The notes beneath the pieces were generated by a model. The model saw nothing but the letters and a program-made list of their open reading frames with translations, had not been told where the DNA came from and ran no database searches. From NCBI GenBank assembly GCA_025360045.1, contig JANYCY010000079.1, positions 1 through 64,000 on the forward strand: 64,000 nucleotides of DNA. The letters are read 5' to 3'. Positions within the stretch are counted from its first letter, which is position 1. Each line of letters opens with the position of its first letter. Shown here piece after piece: positions 60,196 through 64,000 of this stretch. This DNA comes from Janthinobacterium sp. (lineage in GTDB: Bacteria; Pseudomonadota; Gammaproteobacteria; Burkholderiales; Chitinibacteraceae). The position numbers and the translations under genes are program-made.

Positions 60196-62219
60196 GCTGC
60201 TTGCTCCACTAGGGTTTCAGCAAGGTGGGTAAGGGATTTCTGGCTGCTGACGAGGCGTTCGCGGAGTTGGGCGCAGAGGGCGCGCAGCGCTTCGACGCGA
60301 GCTACGATGCGGGATTGCTCGGCAAGTGGTGGCACTGGCACCGGCAAATTCATAATGACTTCACGCGACACATTTTTCATAGAACTGCTGGTGCCAGATG
60401 CATGCCCAATGTAATGCGCGCGCGAATTGGCAGTATTGTTCACCAGATTAAAAAAGTGCCGATTTACCAAGGAAGATAAGTCCAATCGGATTATTTTGTC
60501 GCTCATCATCAACTTTGGTTCTGGATTGTTTGCAACCACAGATCGAGCAACCAACTCCTCCGTATTGGCGCGAGACAACAAGAAGTCTCCTGCTTTTACT
60601 TCAATTTCTGTGCGAGCAGCAAGTTCCATTGGCAGTGCTTTATTTTCATAGGAACGAAACTCCCCCCAAGAAACCGCGCTGACTTTCAACACCCCCCAAG
60701 TATCACCTGTTCTTGGTGCCCCATCACAGCTAGGGCTCCAACCCGCTTCACTACTATTAATGACAGAGCCAAACCGTACCCACTCCCACCCCAGCGGCAG
60801 GTCGAATGGTTTTTCGTCATCGTTGATAGCTGGCAGCGGTTTGTCTTTTTTGATTTTGCCCTCAGCAATCAGGCGGTCTTTCTCTGCGCGGATTTGTTTG
60901 AGCAGTTCGCTTGCGGGTTGGTCGTTGGGGTTTTGTTCAACCAGCAGGCCGCGTACGGCGAGTTGGAGCAGCGTTTGTTCGAGTGCGTCGACAGCGGCGG
61001 GTCTGTCGAGCACGAGGTCGAAGTTACTGGCCAGCCGTGCCCAGTTTTCCTGCAATTGGTGTGCCGATTCGCTGGCGGCGAGCGCATCGAATAGCGTGGC
61101 GGTGAGGCGGGCATGTTGCTCGGCTTCCAACTTGCCGCGCGTTTCCAGCGCATCACACAACGCCATCAGCTCTTCGACTTTAGCGACGATGCGGGATTGT
61201 TCGGCGAGTGGGGGCAATGGCACCGGTAAATTCATAATGACTTCACGCGAGACATTTTTCATTGAGCTGCTAGTGCCAGATGCATGTTCAATGTAATGCG
61301 CTCGTGAGTTAGCGGTATTGTTCACCTGATTAAAGAAGTGCCGATTAACCAAGGACGATAAATCCAAGCGGATTATTTTGTCGCTCATCATCAACTTTGG
61401 TTCGGGATTGTTTACAACCACTGACCGAGCGACTAATTCCTCTGTATTGGCTCGCGATAACAAGAAGTCGCCTGCCTTCACTTCAATTTCTGTACGAGCT
61501 GCTAGTTCGACTGGCAGTGCTTTATTTTCATTGGAGCGAAACTCCCCCCAAGAAACCGCACTGACTTTCAATACACCCCAAGCATCACCAGTTCTTGCTA
61601 CCCCATCACAGCTAGGGCTCCAACCTGCTTCACTACTATTAATGACAGAGCCAAACCGAATCCACTCCCACCCCTCCGGCAGCTCAAACGGCTTTTCTTC
61701 ATCACCAATCGCTGGCAGTGGCTTGTCTTTCTTGATTTTGCCCTCGGCAATCAGCCGGTCTTTTTCTGCGCGAATTTGCTTCAGCAGTTCGCTGGCGGGT
61801 TGCCATGCTTCGGGTTTTTCAACCACTTCATGCTTAAACCATTCCCGTCCGCTGCCACTTTTCAAATAATGTTCACGACTCAGCGCTTCTTTTTCGCTGT
61901 GACATTGTTCCCAGTAGAACAATTGTTTGGGCGGGTGCTTTTTAGTCCAGTCCGCCGCGGTACCAGCACAATGCTGGGCATAGCGACGTGACAAATCGGT
62001 AGTGAACCCCTTATAAAAGCTGCCATTCTCGCACTCCAAAACATAAACAAACCATCGGCCATTTTTGGCCTGAGGCAAAGTGTCGAGGGTCTTGCCTGCC
62101 TGCCGGCAGGCAGGCGGCACCAGCTTGCCTTGTACGGCCAAACTTAAAATCAATTCGCGCAGCCGCTTGATGCCATCGGGGGCGGTGGCGAGCAGGTTAA
62201 AACCTTCAGTCAACTTCAT
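60192..62219 (-). CDS. hsdS: Type I restriction specificity subunit with inserted GIY-YIG domain and twin target-recognition halves
   Basis: HsdS chooses the DNA sequence for a type I enzyme. The first 35 residues (LRELILSLAVQGKLVP) are a normal EcoEI-type start. Residues 37-139 are foreign: PACRQAGKTLDTLPQAKNGR, then a GIY-YIG nuclease-like domain with FVYVLECENGSFYKG (57-71), Arg78/79, His83 and Glu116 in LSREHYL. Two halves follow, 140-350 and 434-645, each a linker helix (QPASELLKQIRAEKDRLIAE) plus a target-recognition domain. They differ at only about 15 of some 210 residues, so both should read the same half-site and the full site should be palindromic. The normal length is 400-600 residues, against 675 here. 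It overlaps hsdM and the DUF3800 gene by 4 bases each. Confidence 0.88.
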   Translation of the reverse strand: MKLTEGFNLLATAPDGIKRLRELILSLAVQGKLVPPACRQAGKTLDTLPQAKNGRWFVYVLECENGSFYKGFTTDLSRRYAQHCAGTAADWTKKHPPKQLFYWEQCHSEKEALSREHYLKSGSGREWFKHEVVEKPEAWQPASELLKQIRAEKDRLIAEGKIKKDKPLPAIGDEEKPFELPEGWEWIRFGSVINSSEAGWSPSCDGVARTGDAWGVLKVSAVSWGEFRSNENKALPVELAARTEIEVKAGDFLLSRANTEELVARSVVVNNPEPKLMMSDKIIRLDLSSLVNRHFFNQVNNTANSRAHYIEHASGTSSSMKNVSREVIMNLPVPLPPLAEQSRIVAKVEELMALCDALETRGKLEAEQHARLTATLFDALAASESAHQLQENWARLASNFDLVLDRPAAVDALEQTLLQLAVRGLLVEQNPNDQPASELLKQIRAEKDRLIAEGKIKKDKPLPAINDDEKPFDLPLGWEWVRFGSVINSSEAGWSPSCDGAPRTGDTWGVLKVSAVSWGEFRSYENKALPMELAARTEIEVKAGDFLLSRANTEELVARSVVANNPEPKLMMSDKIIRLDLSSLVNRHFFNLVNNTANSRAHYIGHASGTSSSMKNVSREVIMNLPVPVPPLAEQSRIVARVEALRALCAQLRERLVSSQKSLTHLAETLVEQAA
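60291..60920 (-). repeat. Second copy of the HsdS target-recognition half
   Basis: It encodes residues 434-643 of HsdS and is a direct repeat of 61173-61802, at an 882-base offset. By eye the DNA differs at roughly one base in eight to ten, many changes being silent, while the protein is about 93% identical. Confidence 0.85.
61173..61802 (-). repeat. First copy of the HsdS target-recognition half
   Basis: It encodes residues 140-349. Recombination with the second copy would remove one half and 252 bases of spacer in frame, so HsdS could be shortened without loss of frame. Confidence 0.85.
62094..62115. repeat. Perfect 22-bp palindrome at the border of the GIY-YIG insertion
   Basis: GCCTGCCTGCC is followed directly by its reverse complement, with no spacer. 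It encodes the ACRQAG stretch at the point where HsdS stops looking like HsdS. I recall ACRQAG next to GIY-YIG domains in unrelated bacterial proteins, which suggests that the palindrome travels with the domain. Confidence 0.8.
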
Positions 62220-63685
62220 GCCTTGCCCTCCAGCGCGGCGGCGAGGATGGCTTTGAGCTGGCCGCGGATGGCTTGGGCGTCGGCTTGCAAGGCTTGGTAT
62301 TGCGCTAGCAACTCGTCAGGGTCGTGGCTAATCACTTCGCCGACGTGCGGGTTTTTCTGGTCGAGGTTGAAGCCCTTGGCGCGGATGTCAGCTATGCTAA
62401 CCTTCCACGCAAATTCGTTTTCGACGCGGCTGGCAAAGTCGTCGGCCTCGTTGCCCCACCATGCTTTTTCGACGTTGAATTCGTCGATACGAATCGGCTT
62501 GGTTTTGCTGTAGCTCTTGTAGCCGGTGGGGTATTGGTGTTCGTAGTACCAGACGTCTTTAGTCGGCTGGCCTTTGGTGAAGAACAGCAGATTGGTTTTG
62601 ATGCCGGTGTACGGCGCGAACACGCCATTGGGCAGGCGCACGATGGTGTGCAGATTGCATTCTTGGAGAAGCTTTTCCTTGATGCGCGTTTTCACGCCTT
62701 CACCAAACAGCGTGCCATCGGGCAATACCACGGCGGCGCGGCCATTGTGTTTCAGCAGCTCGGTAATCAGCACGAGGAACAGGTCGGCGGTTTCTTTGGT
62801 GCGGATATCGGCAGGGAAATTAGACTCCGTGCCCGGCTCTTCTGTACCGCCAAAGGGCGGGTTAGTGAGAATCACATCGACCATATCCCGTGGAGTTAAA
62901 CTAGCCAGCGGCTTGCTGAGGGTATTGTCATGGCGGATCTGCGATGGCACTTCAATGCCATTAAGCAACATATTAGTGACGCACAGCAGGTGGGGCATTT
63001 GTTTTTTTTCTACGCCATGAATGGCTTGCTGCAACAGGCTCTCGTCTTCCACTGATTTGACTTGCGTACGCAAATGCCGCAGGGTACAGCTTAAAAAGCC
63101 GCCCGTACCGCAGGCAGGGTCGAGCACTTTTTCGCCCAGCTGCGGGTTGACCATATCCACCATAAACTGTGTAACCGCGCGCGGTGTGTAGAACTCACCG
63201 GCGTTACCGGCGTTTTGCAGGTCTTTGAGGATTTTTTCGTACAGGTCGTTAAACAGGTGGCGGTCTTGCTGGCTGTTAAAATCAATTTCATTGATTTTGT
63301 TAATTACTTGGCGCAGCAACTGGCCGGACTTCATATAGTTAAACGCGTCTTGAAACACCGACTGCACCACAAAGGCACGCGGGCTCATGATTGCGTCGGC
63401 ATTCAGGCTTTTTAGCGTGGCAAACAAATCGTTATTTACAAAACCCAGCAGCTCATCCCCGGTAATGCCCTCAGCATCTGCTGCCCAGTTACGCCAGCGC
63501 ATCGATTCCGGCATCGGCGACTGATACATATCCCGCATCATTTCGATTTCGGTTTCCTGGTCATCAAAAATCTTTAAAAATAGTAACCAGGAAAGCTGGG
63601 AAATGCGCTGCGCGTCGCCATCAATACCGGCGTCCTGGCGCATGATGTCTTGAATGGATTTGATGAGGGTGGTGCTGATGGTCAT
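62216..63685 (-). CDS. hsdM: Type I restriction-modification methyltransferase subunit
   Basis: The 489-residue N6-adenine methyltransferase has the HsdM N-terminal helical domain (IKSIQDIMRQDAGIDGDAQR), FYTPRAVTQFMVDMV, motif I DPACGTGGF (189-197) and motif IV NPPF (275-278). With HsdS it methylates, and with HsdR it cuts, unmodified DNA. The length is normal. Its stop overlaps the hsdS start (ATGA). Confidence 0.95.
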   Translation of the reverse strand: MTISTTLIKSIQDIMRQDAGIDGDAQRISQLSWLLFLKIFDDQETEIEMMRDMYQSPMPESMRWRNWAADAEGITGDELLGFVNNDLFATLKSLNADAIMSPRAFVVQSVFQDAFNYMKSGQLLRQVINKINEIDFNSQQDRHLFNDLYEKILKDLQNAGNAGEFYTPRAVTQFMVDMVNPQLGEKVLDPACGTGGFLSCTLRHLRTQVKSVEDESLLQQAIHGVEKKQMPHLLCVTNMLLNGIEVPSQIRHDNTLSKPLASLTPRDMVDVILTNPPFGGTEEPGTESNFPADIRTKETADLFLVLITELLKHNGRAAVVLPDGTLFGEGVKTRIKEKLLQECNLHTIVRLPNGVFAPYTGIKTNLLFFTKGQPTKDVWYYEHQYPTGYKSYSKTKPIRIDEFNVEKAWWGNEADDFASRVENEFAWKVSIADIRAKGFNLDQKNPHVGEVISHDPDELLAQYQALQADAQAIRGQLKAILAAALEGKA

Positions 63686-63718
63686 TGTTATTTCCGTTCG
63701 GACAGAGTCCGTAATTTA

Positions 63719-63772
63719 TTCGTTTGCCCTGAGCAAAGTTGAAGGTGTGTTTCGACTAGCTCAGTTTGAGCG
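63719..63772. repeat. Short inverted repeat in the hsdR-hsdM gap
   Basis: The 90-base gap carries TTTGCCCTGAGCAAAGTTGA and, after a few bases, TTTCGACTAGCTCAGTTTGA. These resemble the CTGAGC...TCGAA palindromic repeats scattered in many proteobacteria. The ribosome binding site and promoter, if any, of hsdM must be near. Confidence 0.4.
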
Positions 63773-63775
63773 TAC

Positions 63776-64000
63776 TTATTGATACAGGGCGCGTTCAAGT
63801 TCGCGTAATGCTTGTTGGTATTGTGGCCGCCCGCCAAAGGATTTGATTAATTCGACTGGCGAACCTAAAGGCGCAAAATCGGGGGTTTTTAGCACATTGC
63901 TGTCTTCAACATTGGCAATGCCATTATCGGCATATTTATCCAGTAGTTTTTCCAGTACTTTGCGCGATGTTTCGCCATATTTGCCGAAGTAATCGCGCTT
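63776..64000 (-). CDS. hsdR: Type I restriction subunit R, C-terminal end (partial at window edge)
   Basis: The last 74 residues are present, starting KRDYFGKYGETSRKVLEKLL and ending in FGGRPQYQQALRELERALYQ, with LKTPDFAPLGSPVELIKSFG between. These are typical of the end of EcoEI-type HsdR proteins. It stands upstream of hsdM on the same strand and completes an hsdR-hsdM-hsdS set. The motor and nuclease parts lie outside the window, so I cannot say whether the gene is intact. Confidence 0.8.
   Translation of the reverse strand, partial: KRDYFGKYGETSRKVLEKLLDKYADNGIANVEDSNVLKTPDFAPLGSPVELIKSFGGRPQYQQALRELERALYQ

Noticed and set aside
60760-61869. Long plus-strand open frames across hsdS (60760-61296 and 61378-61869)
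   Set aside because: They are mirror frames of the duplicated recognition domains; their similarity to each other only reflects the duplication.
62324-62899. 191-codon plus-strand frame inside hsdM
   Set aside because: It is opposite to a clear methyltransferase gene, has no family motifs and no ribosome binding site.

Overview
The window looks like about 64 kb of the main chromosome of a beta-proteobacterium, most plausibly of the Neisseriales (Iodobacter, Chitinibacter or Chromobacterium relatives). This rests on the style of the proteins (MnmG, HemL, AmpG, a GlcNAc phosphotransferase built from NagF and NagE, polyphosphate glucokinase), on the ZapA-6S RNA-FthC order, and on short palindromic repeats with the core TAGGGCGGGTGAAACCCGCC or ATTCCC...GGGAAT. 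The genus is inference; no rRNA or tRNA gene is present.

Layout. 1-1.2 kb: the end of an unknown gene butted against the last third of a type I restriction gene (hsdR remnant). 1.3-6.2 kb, minus strand: DUF2157, DUF4401 and GDYXXLXY membrane proteins (with a probable one-base frameshift), a methyltransferase-like protein, a VOC protein and a glycosyltransferase. 6.3-8 kb: a MarR-type regulator facing an aminotransferase across a perfect operator-like palindrome. 8.1-11.9 kb: a secreted YedY-like domain next to a very large hybrid histidine kinase. 12.2-17.1 kb: thiamin salvage, with a TPP riboswitch whose P3 arm carries a mobile-type hairpin element, then thiM, thiE, thiD and a second thiD paralogue. 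17.2-20.6 kb: rubredoxin, M48 protease, HemJ, CYTH protein and HemL.

21.2-21.5 kb holds four perfect and one near-perfect DnaA boxes beside an AT-rich stretch. Together with a perfect parS at 16.3 kb, a 15/16 parS at 39.0 kb, and mnmG-rsmG-parA-parB at 39-43.5 kb, this makes the segment a strong candidate for the chromosomal replication origin region. Genes to its right mostly run away from it: ylqF, zapA, 6S RNA, fthC, the GlcNAc PTS, mnmG-rsmG-parAB, and the nine-gene atp operon with its own sigma70 promoter. The atp operon is interrupted between atpG and atpD by a second copy of the hairpin element. Also here are fadH with a PsrA-like operator, a self-inhibited type Fic protein, ampG, xthA, pyrE and ppgK. 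50.9-58.4 kb carries a chemoreceptor, an M32 carboxypeptidase, glmU, a pseudouridine synthase and ychF.

58.6-64 kb is an accessory, defence-type locus on the minus strand: hsdR (partial), hsdM, hsdS, a DUF3800 gene and an unknown gene that resembles BECR-fold nucleases, the last four joined by 1-4 base overlaps. The HsdS is unusual in two ways: a GIY-YIG nuclease-like domain has been inserted into its N-terminal part behind a perfect 22-bp palindrome, and its two target-recognition halves are almost identical. This locus, the riboswitch insertion and the origin candidate are the most interesting parts of the window.
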